Assembly: GCF_022807975.1 (NCBI RefSeq)
Contig: NZ_CP094358.1
Coordinates: 2,480,001 to 2,544,000 of the forward strand
Origin: Abyssalbus ytuae
Lineage (GTDB): Bacteria > Bacteroidota > Bacteroidia > Flavobacteriales > Flavobacteriaceae
Reading direction: 5' to 3'
Length of the DNA: 64,000 nt
Below the pieces are notes generated by a model. The model ran no database searches. It saw only the letters and a program-made list of their open reading frames with translations, and was not told the DNA's origin. Shown here piece after piece: positions 47,820 to 57,061 of the stretch. The position numbers and the translations under genes are program-made. Position 1 is the stretch's first letter. The number at the start of each line of letters is the position of its first letter.

Positions 47820-48758
47820 TTAGCAAAAATGCTCTTTAATTTTGTCTACTATTGTCTGGGCTAGTTTTTCTTTGCTTTCAATGGTCCATCCTGCTACGTG
47901 AGGTGTTATAATTACATTGTTTGCTTTAACAAGGTATCGTAAGGGGGCGGGGATTACATCATCCATAAATAAATCTTCAAACGAAGTTTTTTCATATTCT
48001 AACACATCAAGTCCGGCACCTTTTATTTTTCCTTCTCTTAATGCTTCGGCCAAATGAGCGGTAACCACACTTTTGCCTCTTGCTGTATTTATAAACCAGA
48101 AGTTTTTTTCGAAAGCGTTTATAAAATCTTTGTTAATCATGCCTATTGTTTCTGGTGTTTCCGGAACATGCAGGCTGAGAATATCTGCGTTTTGCTGAAG
48201 TTCTTCCAGGGATACTTGTTGTGCATTTTCATTGCCTACATTATCAAGAATATCATGGCACAGAACTTTTACATCAAAGCCGCGCAATTTTTTTGCAAAA
48301 GCTTTACCGGTATTTCCGTAACCTATAATTCCCACGGTTTTGCCGTCTAACTCTACTCCGCGGTTTTCTTCTCTTGACCATTTTCCTTTTTTAACATCTT
48401 TATTGGCTTTTTTAAAATTGTTAAATAAGGAAAGGATCATGCCTAAAGCATGTTCTCCTACTGCGTTTCTGTTTCCTTCGGGAGCGGCAAGCAGTTTTAC
48501 ACCTTTGCTTTCGGCGTAATTACAGTCTATGTTTTCTAATCCGGCTCCAACTCTTCCTATGAATTTGAGGTTAGAGGCTTTATCCAGAAATTGTTTGTCT
48601 ATTTTAAAACGGCTTCTGATAATTATACCGTCATATTCTTTTATAATTGCTTCAACTTTATGTTTGGGAGACGTATAGTCTTCATCATTGATAAAGCCAA
48701 GATTGTTTAATTGCTCGATTAAAAGGGAATGATTAGTGTCTAAATGGAGTACTTTCAT
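47820..48758 (-). CDS. serA: D-2-hydroxyacid dehydrogenase, phosphoglycerate dehydrogenase-like
   Basis: A NAD-dependent D-isomer dehydrogenase of 312 residues. It shows the NAD loop GIIGYGNTGKAFAKKL, catalytic Arg in NTARGKSVV, Glu in LDVLEYE and His in ITPHVAGWT; the substrate side has GRVGAGLENIDCNYAESKGVKL. Short SerA without an ACT domain fits the first step of serine synthesis, but no serC is adjacent and other 2-hydroxyacids are possible. It is cytoplasmic and single, with a tandem terminator downstream. Confidence 0.85.
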   Translation of the reverse strand: MKVLHLDTNHSLLIEQLNNLGFINDEDYTSPKHKVEAIIKEYDGIIIRSRFKIDKQFLDKASNLKFIGRVGAGLENIDCNYAESKGVKLLAAPEGNRNAVGEHALGMILSLFNNFKKANKDVKKGKWSREENRGVELDGKTVGIIGYGNTGKAFAKKLRGFDVKVLCHDILDNVGNENAQQVSLEELQQNADILSLHVPETPETIGMINKDFINAFEKNFWFINTARGKSVVTAHLAEALREGKIKGAGLDVLEYEKTSFEDLFMDDVIPAPLRYLVKANNVIITPHVAGWTIESKEKLAQTIVDKIKEHFC

Positions 48759-48944
48759 TTTCTATGATTTGAGGGGTCAAATTTAAGGAATGATAATGCA
48801 ATATCTAATTAAATTAGTGTTAAGTACTACACTATTTTTATTTGTAAGATTTATTGTGATTTTATTTTACAAAATGGTAATATCGGCAGTCTTAAATTTA
48901 TGTTTTCTCAATTTTGAAGGTATATTTTTAACACCGGGGATTTT

Positions 48945-50303
48945 TTAAAAGCCTAAAATTAATTTTGCTATATAAAAGAAAAGAAAAATACCGAAAATAT
49001 CGTTGCTTGTTGTTATAAAAGGGCCTGTTGCTATAGCGGGGTCTATGCCTTTTTTATGAAGTATGATGGGTATAAAAGTGCCTATTAGGGCAGCTACTAC
49101 GATAACAGTCATCATTGAAATGGCTATGGTAAGGCTAAAATTTATAGGGTTATCCATTAAAAATCCAAAAATTACTATTAAGCAGGCAAGAACGGACCCG
49201 TTTATAAGGGTTAAACTAACTTCTTTTACCAGGCGGTTGAGTAAGCTTCCTTTTACTACATCATTGGCTAAACCCTGTACGATAATTGCACTTGATTGCA
49301 CTCCTACATTTCCTGCCATAGCCGCAATGAGTGGGGTGTAGAAAAATAGTCCTCTGTAACTTGGGTTCACCATAATTTCTTCAAAACCTTCCAGAATGAA
49401 TACGCTTCCTAATCCTCCAATTAAGCCTAGTACGAGCCATGGAAGCCGGGCACGTGTAAGTTCTATAATGCTGTCATCGGCCTCAACTTCCTGGGTAATA
49501 CCTGCTGCCAGCTGATAGTCTTTGTCGGCTTCTTCTTTTATAACATCTACTATATCATCAATAGTAATTCTTCCTGCCAGCCTGCCCAGTTCATCTACTA
49601 CGGGAACCGCTTCAAGGTCGTACTTTTGCATAAGCTTGGCAACTTCTTCTGCTTTATCTGTTACTTTTACATAATCCACCTTTGGGATGTATACCTCACT
49701 TATCTGGGTTTTTGTTGAGGTGGTTAGCAGGTCTTTTAAGGATAGTCTGCCTTTTAATTTTTCATCATCATCAACTACATATATAGAATGTACCCTGGTA
49801 ACGTGTTCGGCCTGGATGCGCATTTCTTTTACACATTTAAGTACATTCCAGTTTTCATTGACTTTTACAAGTTCTTTTGCCATTAAACCACCGGCAGAGT
49901 TTTCATCGTAACGTAAAAGTTCTACAATATCTTTGGCGTGTTCTTCGTCCTCAATCTGTGCTATAACTTCCTGTGCACGTTCCCTGGATAATTCTGCAAT
50001 TATATCGGCGGCATCATCGGTATCCAGTTCCCCGAGTTCTTCGGCAATTTCTTTGGCCGACATATTTTCTAAAATCTGCTCGCGTACATCTTCATCTAAT
50101 TCAGCAAGTACATCGGATGTTTTATCGCTTTCAAGAAGTTTTATAATATAAGTGGCTTCTTCAAGATTGAGTTCGTGAATAATCTCAGCAACATCGGCAT
50201 AATGAAACTCGCCAAACATATTTTGCAGGGCTGTATCATTTTTGCTTTCAATGAGGAGTTCTATTTCCTCAATAAGTTGATCGCTAAGTTTAAACGGTGT
50301 CAT
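48945..50303 (-). CDS. mgtE: magnesium transporter MgtE
   Basis: The 452-residue channel has an N-terminal superhelical domain (residues 1-130, [54 protein letters not shown]), two CBS domains (135-255) and five membrane helices from about 280 ([11 protein letters not shown]...[20 protein letters not shown], the latter being the conserved pore-end motif). MgtE is a Mg2+-gated channel in the inner membrane; the cytosolic domains close it when Mg2+ is high. It overlaps rsmA by 14 nt, so the two are co-expressed. Confidence 0.95.
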   Translation of the reverse strand: MTPFKLSDQLIEEIELLIESKNDTALQNMFGEFHYADVAEIIHELNLEEATYIIKLLESDKTSDVLAELDEDVREQILENMSAKEIAEELGELDTDDAADIIAELSRERAQEVIAQIEDEEHAKDIVELLRYDENSAGGLMAKELVKVNENWNVLKCVKEMRIQAEHVTRVHSIYVVDDDEKLKGRLSLKDLLTTSTKTQISEVYIPKVDYVKVTDKAEEVAKLMQKYDLEAVPVVDELGRLAGRITIDDIVDVIKEEADKDYQLAAGITQEVEADDSIIELTRARLPWLVLGLIGGLGSVFILEGFEEIMVNPSYRGLFFYTPLIAAMAGNVGVQSSAIIVQGLANDVVKGSLLNRLVKEVSLTLINGSVLACLIVIFGFLMDNPINFSLTIAISMMTVIVVAALIGTFIPIILHKKGIDPAIATGPFITTSNDIFGIFLFFYIAKLILGF

Positions 50304-51075
50304 TTTCTATCTTTTGAGTAAGCATTATAAATTTCTTTACACTTAACTGTTCAGGGCGCTGCCCAAAGATAGCATCTTCTTTTAAATTATCAGAGAGGTT
50401 GAATGTTTTTAAACTGTTACGCAATGTTTTTCTTCGTTGCTGAAAGGCTGTTTTGACCACCTGAAAAAACAGTTTTTCGTTACAATCCAAATGATGGTTT
50501 TCTTTTCTTTTTAATCTTAAAACCCCGCTTTTAACTTTTGGAGGGGGATTAAATACTTTTTCGGATACTTCAAATAAATACTCGGCATCGTAAAAGGCTT
50601 GTGTGAGGACAGAAAGGATTCCATAGGTTTTGCTGCCTTCTTTCTGGCAAATTCTTACTGCAACTTCTTTTTGAAACATGCCTGCAAACTCAGGTATAAA
50701 GCTTCTCATTTCCAGCATTTTAAATACAATTTGAGAAGAGATGTTGTACGGAAAGTTACCTATGATTGCAAATTGTTTGCCTTCGAAAGCTTTGCGGACA
50801 TCGTATTTTAAAAAATCGCCTTCAATAATATTGAATTCAGGATTTTGTACTTTAAATTCAGCGTTCAAATACCGTACTGATTCCGTATCTACTTCTATAA
50901 CATGTACTCTTACCGGCTTTTGGAGTAAGTATTTGGTTAAAACGCCCATTCCGGGGCCTATTTCCAAAACATCGCTGTAGCCTTTAAGGGTGAGGGTGTT
51001 GGCTATTTTTTTTGCAATATTTTCGTCGGTTAAAAAATGCTGGCCTAAATGTTTTTTTGCACGTACTTGATTCAT
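50290..51075 (-). CDS. rsmA: 16S rRNA dimethyladenosine transferase
   Basis: RsmA (KsgA) dimethylates A1518 and A1519 of 16S rRNA. The 261-residue chain has [18 protein letters not shown] at the start, the SAM motif [27 protein letters not shown], the catalytic [15 protein letters not shown] and the C-terminal [14 protein letters not shown] and [13 protein letters not shown]. The start codon shares one base with the preceding DUF4286 stop (TAATG). It is part of the TPR-DUF4286-rsmA-mgtE cluster. Confidence 0.96.
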   Translation of the reverse strand: MNQVRAKKHLGQHFLTDENIAKKIANTLTLKGYSDVLEIGPGMGVLTKYLLQKPVRVHVIEVDTESVRYLNAEFKVQNPEFNIIEGDFLKYDVRKAFEGKQFAIIGNFPYNISSQIVFKMLEMRSFIPEFAGMFQKEVAVRICQKEGSKTYGILSVLTQAFYDAEYLFEVSEKVFNPPPKVKSGVLRLKRKENHHLDCNEKLFFQVVKTAFQQRRKTLRNSLKTFNLSDNLKEDAIFGQRPEQLSVKKFIMLTQKIENDTV

Positions 51076-51386
51076 TAATGTTCACTGATGATTTCTAATT
51101 CGGTTCTAAACGACAATACTTTGTCTGCAAAATGTCTAAGGGTATCGGCACGTAATGTTTCCGCATTTTCGTCATAATATTTTTGCAGGGTTTGTTTACT
51201 GTCAGTGATGTATTGTACCGAATATGTAACCCCTCCAGTTTCTTCTTTTACCATTACCTTAACCATGCGGGCGTTAGTAAATTTACCTGTAGCCAACATA
51301 TCGGGAATGTGCTGTTCTTTCATCCACTTAACCCATTTTTCATGAACCGATTCGTCTATGTTACTTGTAACGTTGTATATGTACAT
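51075..51386 (-). CDS. DUF4286 family protein
   Basis: The 103-residue ferredoxin-like domain has [44 protein letters not shown] and [47 protein letters not shown]. This is DUF4286, widespread upstream of rsmA in Bacteroidota, with no assigned function. It is translationally coupled to rsmA. Confidence 0.88.
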   Translation of the reverse strand: MYIYNVTSNIDESVHEKWVKWMKEQHIPDMLATGKFTNARMVKVMVKEETGGVTYSVQYITDSKQTLQKYYDENAETLRADTLRHFADKVLSFRTELEIISEH

Positions 51387-51408
51387 TTAATCAAGGTTTT
51401 AGATGAAA

Positions 51409-53196
51409 TTAATTGATGGCGTCTCCGCGTAAACGACGATATTTTTTTCGTGATTCTACATAATAAATGCTATCGGGATGGTTGAATATTATACGTTCGT
51501 ATAATGCCATAGCTTCGTTATTGTTATTAAAATAATTGTGGTATAATTCAGCGAGATTAAAAATAGCGTCATCGGCCAGTATACCATTGCTGTAGAATTC
51601 TATTATTTTTAAGTAATTGATTTTTGCTTTTTCATATTCTTTATTTTCTTCAAACAATTGTGCCTGTTTAAAGAGTGCTTCATCTTCAATACTTTCTCCT
51701 TTGTGGTTGATTAAAATTTCATTTAACAGTTTTATGGCATCATGCGGTTTGTTTTGATAAGCCAGTAAACTGGCTTTTGCATAAATTTTTAAGGCAGTTT
51801 GAGTTGAATCTTCCAGTGAATTATCTGAAATCAAAAGTTTTAATTGTAAAGCATCATTGGCAATTAATTGAGAGGTGGAAGACTTTAATACTTTCAATTG
51901 TGTTTCTGCCCAATTAAAATCTCCTTTATAAAAGCTGGTTTGGGCCACTTTAAAACGTGCTTCCTGGGAAAGCACATCATTTTTTAATAATTTTTGGATT
52001 TGTGAATAATATATAAGTGCCTGATTAAATTTTTCGTCATATACTAAAATATCTCCAAGGGCCATTTTTATATATGCTTCGTCATATTTGTTTAAAGGAT
52101 CTTTTAGTAGCGTTTTTAGTAATTGCGAAGCATTTGTTGGCTGTTCTTTTTCAAACGCCAGAAAATTGGCATAGGCTATTTTCAGGTTAACGGCTTCGTT
52201 TGATTTCCCGTATTCCTCAAGTAATGAATTGAATTTATTTTCTATTTCATTTATTTTTTTTGACGATTTATTTTTAAGTTCAATATTTATGATATTTAAA
52301 TGTGATTGAATGATTATATCCGGCTCTGAAGAGTTTTCTATAACATATTGAAAAATGTTTCTGGCAGTGTCATTGTCTTTTTCATCGAGGGTAACTAATC
52401 CTAATTCAATAATTCTGTTTAATGAAGCTTCGTCAGATCTTTTATAGATAGCTTTTTCTTGGGCAAATGCGCTGGAAAAATGTTTTTGCTGAATAAACAG
52501 CCAACTTAATAATTCGTTCCAAACAAGGTTAGGGTCAGACTGAACCCTTTTTAAAAGTAATTTTTTGAGTAATTGATTATTTCCTCCTGTTTCTTCATCA
52601 GAAATAAATCTTCCGATATTACGCTGGACATTTCCTAAATACGATTGTTGATAAGCAATAAGGTCAAGGTAAGTATTATACATTCCTTCAATATCACCCA
52701 TTTCGCCATAGATGTATGCCAGATCGTAATTAAAATTAAGGTCCGGGTTTACGGCCATTCCCAGTTTAAATGCTTTTATAGCATATTCTAACAGTGATTT
52801 TTTTCTGAAAGCATTGCCTACCGTATATGCGTAAGAAGCGTTTTCATTTATAGATTTAAGGGCAATTTCATAATTCCTGTCCGCTTCTCTGTCATTACTT
52901 TTTAACGAGTAATTATATCCTATTTCTATATGTAATAGAGGGGTGTTTACTTTGCTGTTTGCTAAAGCTTTTAACAATATTTTCTCGGCTTCGTCATATT
53001 TTTCCAATTGTTGGTAACAAAACACTAATGAGAATAAGTGACTGGTATTCAGTGGATATTTATTGTGCAACTTTTCATAATACACAAGAGATTTTTCATA
53101 GTCGCCTCCATCAAAATAGTATTTGGCTAACCTGGCGTCTTGTGAAAAAGATATGTTATATACAATAAACAGTAATATGAAAAGTATACGCTTCAT
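51409..53196 (-). CDS. secreted/periplasmic tetratricopeptide repeat protein
   Basis: A signal peptide (residues 1-19, SFSQ) is followed by a 575-residue array of TPR helices. Clear units start at YYFDGGDYEKSLVYYEKLHNKYP, LEKYDEAEKILLKALANS and, near the end, ENKEYEKAKINYLKIIEFYSNGILADDAIFNLAELYHNY. The C-terminal part resembles YbgF/BamD-type repeats with AxxxYExIIxxHPDSIY. Such proteins act as periplasmic scaffolds in envelope assembly. It precedes DUF4286 by 22 nt on the same strand. Confidence 0.88.
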   Translation of the reverse strand: MKRILFILLFIVYNISFSQDARLAKYYFDGGDYEKSLVYYEKLHNKYPLNTSHLFSLVFCYQQLEKYDEAEKILLKALANSKVNTPLLHIEIGYNYSLKSNDREADRNYEIALKSINENASYAYTVGNAFRKKSLLEYAIKAFKLGMAVNPDLNFNYDLAYIYGEMGDIEGMYNTYLDLIAYQQSYLGNVQRNIGRFISDEETGGNNQLLKKLLLKRVQSDPNLVWNELLSWLFIQQKHFSSAFAQEKAIYKRSDEASLNRIIELGLVTLDEKDNDTARNIFQYVIENSSEPDIIIQSHLNIINIELKNKSSKKINEIENKFNSLLEEYGKSNEAVNLKIAYANFLAFEKEQPTNASQLLKTLLKDPLNKYDEAYIKMALGDILVYDEKFNQALIYYSQIQKLLKNDVLSQEARFKVAQTSFYKGDFNWAETQLKVLKSSTSQLIANDALQLKLLISDNSLEDSTQTALKIYAKASLLAYQNKPHDAIKLLNEILINHKGESIEDEALFKQAQLFEENKEYEKAKINYLKIIEFYSNGILADDAIFNLAELYHNYFNNNNEAMALYERIIFNHPDSIYYVESRKKYRRLRGDAIN

Positions 53197-53260
53197 TAAT
53201 TATGCATTTTATCAAATATACTATTTACCTGATAAAAAAACAGTTACTGAAAGTCTAAAA

Positions 53261-54532
53261 TCACGAAATCATATCAAACCCTGTGTAAGGTACCAACACT
53301 TCAGGAATTTTGATGCCGTTTTCAGTCTGATAATTTTCAAGGATTCCTGCCAGTACTCTTGGTAAGGCAAGTGAACTGCCGTTTAAGGTATGAGCTAAAC
53401 GGCTTTTTCCGTCAGCATCTTTATATCTTAATTTAAGCCTGTTTGCCTGGAATGTTTCAAAATTGGAAACCGAACTTATTTCTAACCATCTGTTTTGGGC
53501 GGTGGAGAATACTTCAAAATCGTATGTAAGGGCAGAGGTAAAGCCAAGGTCGCCTCCGCATAGCCTTAAAATCCTGTATGGAAGTTTAAGCTCTCTAAGC
53601 AATCCTTTTACATGCTCTACCATGCCGTCCAATGCTTTATATGAATTATCAGGATGTTCAATTCTTACTATTTCAACTTTATCAAATTGATGTAACCGGT
53701 TTAAACCTCTTACATGAGCTCCATAACTTCCTGCTTCTCTTCTAAAACAAGGTGTATAAGCAGTACAACAAATTGGAAAATCTGATTCATTTATAATTTC
53801 GTCCCTGAAAAAATTTGTAACCGGCACTTCTGCAGTAGGAATCATATAAAGATCATCGGCTGTTATATGGTACATCTGGCCTTCTTTATCCGGTAATTGC
53901 CCGGTTCCGTACCCTGAAGCTTCGTTAACGACATGAGGAACCTGAAATTCTTTGTAACCGGCCTCAGTATTTTTATCTAAAAAATAGGTGATAAGTGCCC
54001 GCTGCAGTTTGGCACCTTTACCCTTATACACCGGAAAACCTGCTCCTGTAATTTTTGCACCCAGGTCAAAATCTATAATGTCATATTTTTTGGCAAGTTC
54101 CCAATGAGGTAATGCATTTTCTCCCAGGTCGGGAACAGCTCCTTCTTTAAAAACCTCTTCGTTGTCTTCTTCATTATTTCCCGCAGGAACTAGGTGGTGG
54201 GGAATGTTTGGTACTTTGTAAAGTAACTCGGTTAATAACCCGGATTTTTCATTTAACTTATCAGAAAGTTCTTTTGAAAGCTCTTTAAGATCACCTGTTT
54301 TGGCTTTAAGTTCATTAGCCTTATTATGATCGCCGCTTTTAAAAAGGTTTCCTATTTCTTTTGATAATTTGTTAGACTCGGCCAAAGTAGTGTCTAATTT
54401 AGCCTGGATATTTCTACGGTCTTCATCTAAAGAGATTACTTCATTAATTATTTCTGCAGCATCCAGATTGCGTTTTTTTAATGAAGTGATTACCTGTTCT
54501 TTATTTTCCCTGATAAATTGTACTTGTAGCAT
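53261..54532 (-). CDS. serS: seryl-tRNA synthetase
   Basis: A class II synthetase of 423 residues. The N-terminal long antiparallel coiled coil (residues 30-105, IINEVISLDEDRRNIQAKLDTTLAESNKLSKEIGNL) grips the long variable arm of tRNA-Ser. The catalytic core has motif 2 FRREAGSYGAHVRGLNRLHQFDKVEIV and motif 3 NGSSLALPRVLAGILENYQ; the Ser-binding TAEVPVTNFFRDEI is intact. It is an essential cytoplasmic enzyme, with a 64-nt gap to the TPR gene downstream. Confidence 0.97.
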   Translation of the reverse strand: MLQVQFIRENKEQVITSLKKRNLDAAEIINEVISLDEDRRNIQAKLDTTLAESNKLSKEIGNLFKSGDHNKANELKAKTGDLKELSKELSDKLNEKSGLLTELLYKVPNIPHHLVPAGNNEEDNEEVFKEGAVPDLGENALPHWELAKKYDIIDFDLGAKITGAGFPVYKGKGAKLQRALITYFLDKNTEAGYKEFQVPHVVNEASGYGTGQLPDKEGQMYHITADDLYMIPTAEVPVTNFFRDEIINESDFPICCTAYTPCFRREAGSYGAHVRGLNRLHQFDKVEIVRIEHPDNSYKALDGMVEHVKGLLRELKLPYRILRLCGGDLGFTSALTYDFEVFSTAQNRWLEISSVSNFETFQANRLKLRYKDADGKSRLAHTLNGSSLALPRVLAGILENYQTENGIKIPEVLVPYTGFDMIS

Positions 54533-54655
54533 AAGTATAAATTTGTATGCAATTGCTTATTCGGATATAGTTTTTAAAATTTGCTATACTATATCCCGTT
54601 TATTTTTACAAGAGCACAAATTTAAGGTAAATCCCTATAAAACCAACGCTTAAAA

Positions 54656-55987
54656 TTATTCTTTTTTGTAGGGTAAAATCCAGGTGTGATGCTTTAAAGG
54701 ATGCCATTTTTCTGATGCAAGGTCTACATCGGGGTCAATAAAAGGCATAAGTTCTCCGTTGTTTACCCTGACTTTACTTCGATTTATGTAAATAGCCACC
54801 TCTTTGCCTTCGTTATTGTAATTTTTTTTAAGCCTTTGTACAAATTGCCATATCACATCCGGTTTTGTGGCAATTATGCGTTGTTGCTTTTTAGACAGGT
54901 AGTCTTTAGGGTAAACTATACTGGTTTGCCCGGAGTTTTTGTCAACCACCTTAAATGAAATATAGCCTTGTTTGCTACGTAGCATCATACGCCAGCTAAG
55001 CCTGTGGCCTTCTTCTGTCCATAAAACATCATCTTTTATGAGCCAATGACGCAGTGGTAATGAAATGTGCACCAAAAAATAAATACTTCCTATTACCATT
55101 AAACTTGTTCTGTATTTAGGAATTATAATTTCATTTTCAGTATATAACGGCTTCTTTTTTAGAAAAATGTTTCTAATAGTTGCCGGCTCAAAAAAGAAAA
55201 GAGTAAACGCTAACGACAAGTAAGGGAAAATACCTATCTGAAATACTATGGAGTTAAAGATATGAAATATGATGGAAGCAATAAATGCCAGCACCCTTGT
55301 AGGCTTCCATAGCAATAAGGGTACGATTAAAAGATCAAAAAATATTCCTGTGTAAGAAATGAAGGCATGGAGCCATTTTTGTTGCAATATTTGTCCGATA
55401 ACCGGATAATTTTGCTTGGGTTTCATTAACGTTTCCGCTACCGAAAGATCCAGCCAGTCCGGATATATTTTAGCCAATGAAGCGTAGGTGTAAACTATCC
55501 ATATTTGCAATATTATTATTAAAGAACACCAACGGGGCATTGAGATGCTTTTTATTGCCAGATTTTGTTTTGCATCTATTGAGAAATATCTGTTTGCAGG
55601 TACAAGGAGCATTAAAATGCAAATTAAAATAAGCAAATAATAATGGTTATTGTAGGATGCTTTTTGCATTAAATATACCGATGTCCATAAAATAGTAAAC
55701 AGACCCAGACTCCATTTATATTTATAGCCTGTCATAACCAAAAGTCCGCAAAAGCCCATGACAGCAAAATAAAAATACATTCCGTAACCGGGTAAAGGCT
55801 GTAAAAAATCAAAACCTATAAAATTGAAAGTAAATTCAGGTTCAACAAGCGTTCTTGTTATCCACCCTGTAAAAATCGCACCAAAACTTTCTAAAGCTAT
55901 TAACAGCCCAAAAATTATTCGGAAAACAATAAGGGGTGAATTATCTATTTGTTTAAATAAAAGCTTATTGAGCATGGTATTTTTCAA
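54656..55987 (-). CDS. HTTM domain membrane protein (vitamin-K-dependent carboxylase-like)
   Basis: The 443-residue protein has the HTTM domain, about eight membrane helices in residues 20-275 (DNSPLIVFRIIFGLLIALESFG; YNNHYYLLILICILMLLVPANRYFSID; WCSLIIILQIWIVYTYASLAKIYPDWL; PYLSLAFTLFFFEP). A soluble C-terminal part follows. This is the family of vitamin-K-dependent gamma-carboxylases, but bacterial members have no proven carboxylase activity. The gene overlaps the end of ribF by 23 nt; an internal ATG (MLNKLLF) is the alternative start and still overlaps. Coupling to ribF appears to be transcriptional convenience, though a flavin link cannot be excluded. Confidence 0.87.
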   Translation of the reverse strand: MKNTMLNKLLFKQIDNSPLIVFRIIFGLLIALESFGAIFTGWITRTLVEPEFTFNFIGFDFLQPLPGYGMYFYFAVMGFCGLLVMTGYKYKWSLGLFTILWTSVYLMQKASYNNHYYLLILICILMLLVPANRYFSIDAKQNLAIKSISMPRWCSLIIILQIWIVYTYASLAKIYPDWLDLSVAETLMKPKQNYPVIGQILQQKWLHAFISYTGIFFDLLIVPLLLWKPTRVLAFIASIIFHIFNSIVFQIGIFPYLSLAFTLFFFEPATIRNIFLKKKPLYTENEIIIPKYRTSLMVIGSIYFLVHISLPLRHWLIKDDVLWTEEGHRLSWRMMLRSKQGYISFKVVDKNSGQTSIVYPKDYLSKKQQRIIATKPDVIWQFVQRLKKNYNNEGKEVAIYINRSKVRVNNGELMPFIDPDVDLASEKWHPLKHHTWILPYKKE

Positions 55988-56903
55988 TAAAATTTAAAGC
56001 ATTGGCTTTGTCTTTGTAAAGTTGTTGTTTAAGGGCTTCAACCGACTCAAACCTTTTTTCATCCCTGAGCCTTTTCATCATGTTTACCTGGATTGTTTTT
56101 CCGTATAAGTCCTGATCAAAGTCGAAAAAGTGAATTTCAATGGATTTTGTAGTGCCTCCTACAGTAGGGTTTATCCCGATATTCATCATTCCGTACACTG
56201 TTTTTTTGTTTATGTTACTTTTAACAATATAGACTCCGTGTTTTGGAATAAGCTTATAATTTTCTTGTATGTTGAGGTTGGCGGTAGGAAATTCAATTTG
56301 TCTTCCCAATCCCTTTCCTTTGGTAATATTGCCGGTAAGCATAAATTCATATCCCAGATACAGGTTGGCTTTTTCAATATCGCCTTCTTCTAATGCCTTT
56401 CTTATTTTTGTTGAACTTACTGAAACTTCATTAATTTCTTCTGCAGAAATTTCTTCAACTTCAAAGTTAAAAGAAGCAGCATATTCTTTAAGTTCTTTTA
56501 TTGTTGCTGTCCTGTTGCGGCCAAATCTATGATCATATCCTATAATAATTTTTTTTGCATTAAGCTTGTTCACCAGAATATTTCTTACATATTCCATGGC
56601 AGACAATCGGGAAAATTCTTTAGTGAAAGGCTGAATAATTAATTGATCCAGTCCCAGCTTTTCCAGTATTTCTGTTTTTTCATCAATAGTGTTGATTAAT
56701 TTTAATGAATCGTCCTGTTGAAGCACCATTCGCGGATGGGGAAAAAACGTAAGTATGGTCGAGTTAAAGCCGTTAGCTTTGGCAGTTGAGACTAATTTTT
56801 CAATTATTTTTTTATGTCCTAAATGTACTCCGTCAAAAGTTCCGATGGTTATTACTGATAAACCGGAACTATCTAATTCATCGAGATTTCGCTTTATAAT
56901 CAC
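55965..56903 (-). CDS. ribF: bifunctional riboflavin kinase/FAD synthetase
   Basis: The FMN adenylyltransferase domain (residues 15-170) has TIGTFDGVHLGHKKIIEKLV with the HxGH motif, FFPHPR and IIGYDHRFGRNRTATI. The riboflavin kinase domain (about 185-305) has GYEFMLTGNITKGKGLGRQIEFPTANL and HGVYIVK, plus MNIGINPTVGG. It converts riboflavin to FMN and FAD. It is the first gene of a two-gene unit with the HTTM gene. Confidence 0.96.
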   Translation of the reverse strand: MIIKRNLDELDSSGLSVITIGTFDGVHLGHKKIIEKLVSTAKANGFNSTILTFFPHPRMVLQQDDSLKLINTIDEKTEILEKLGLDQLIIQPFTKEFSRLSAMEYVRNILVNKLNAKKIIIGYDHRFGRNRTATIKELKEYAASFNFEVEEISAEEINEVSVSSTKIRKALEEGDIEKANLYLGYEFMLTGNITKGKGLGRQIEFPTANLNIQENYKLIPKHGVYIVKSNINKKTVYGMMNIGINPTVGGTTKSIEIHFFDFDQDLYGKTIQVNMMKRLRDEKRFESVEALKQQLYKDKANALNFIEKYHAQ

Positions 56904-57061
56904 TTAAAGCTAAAATTTAAAGTTTAACATTCAAAGAGCAAAATAATGAATTATCAGATTAAATGATAAGATTAATTAATTATTAATTTGCCTTTTTTAC
57001 AAATTTAACGTCCGTATAACATTATAAATTTTATTACATTTATCAGCCTAACTATTTAGAA

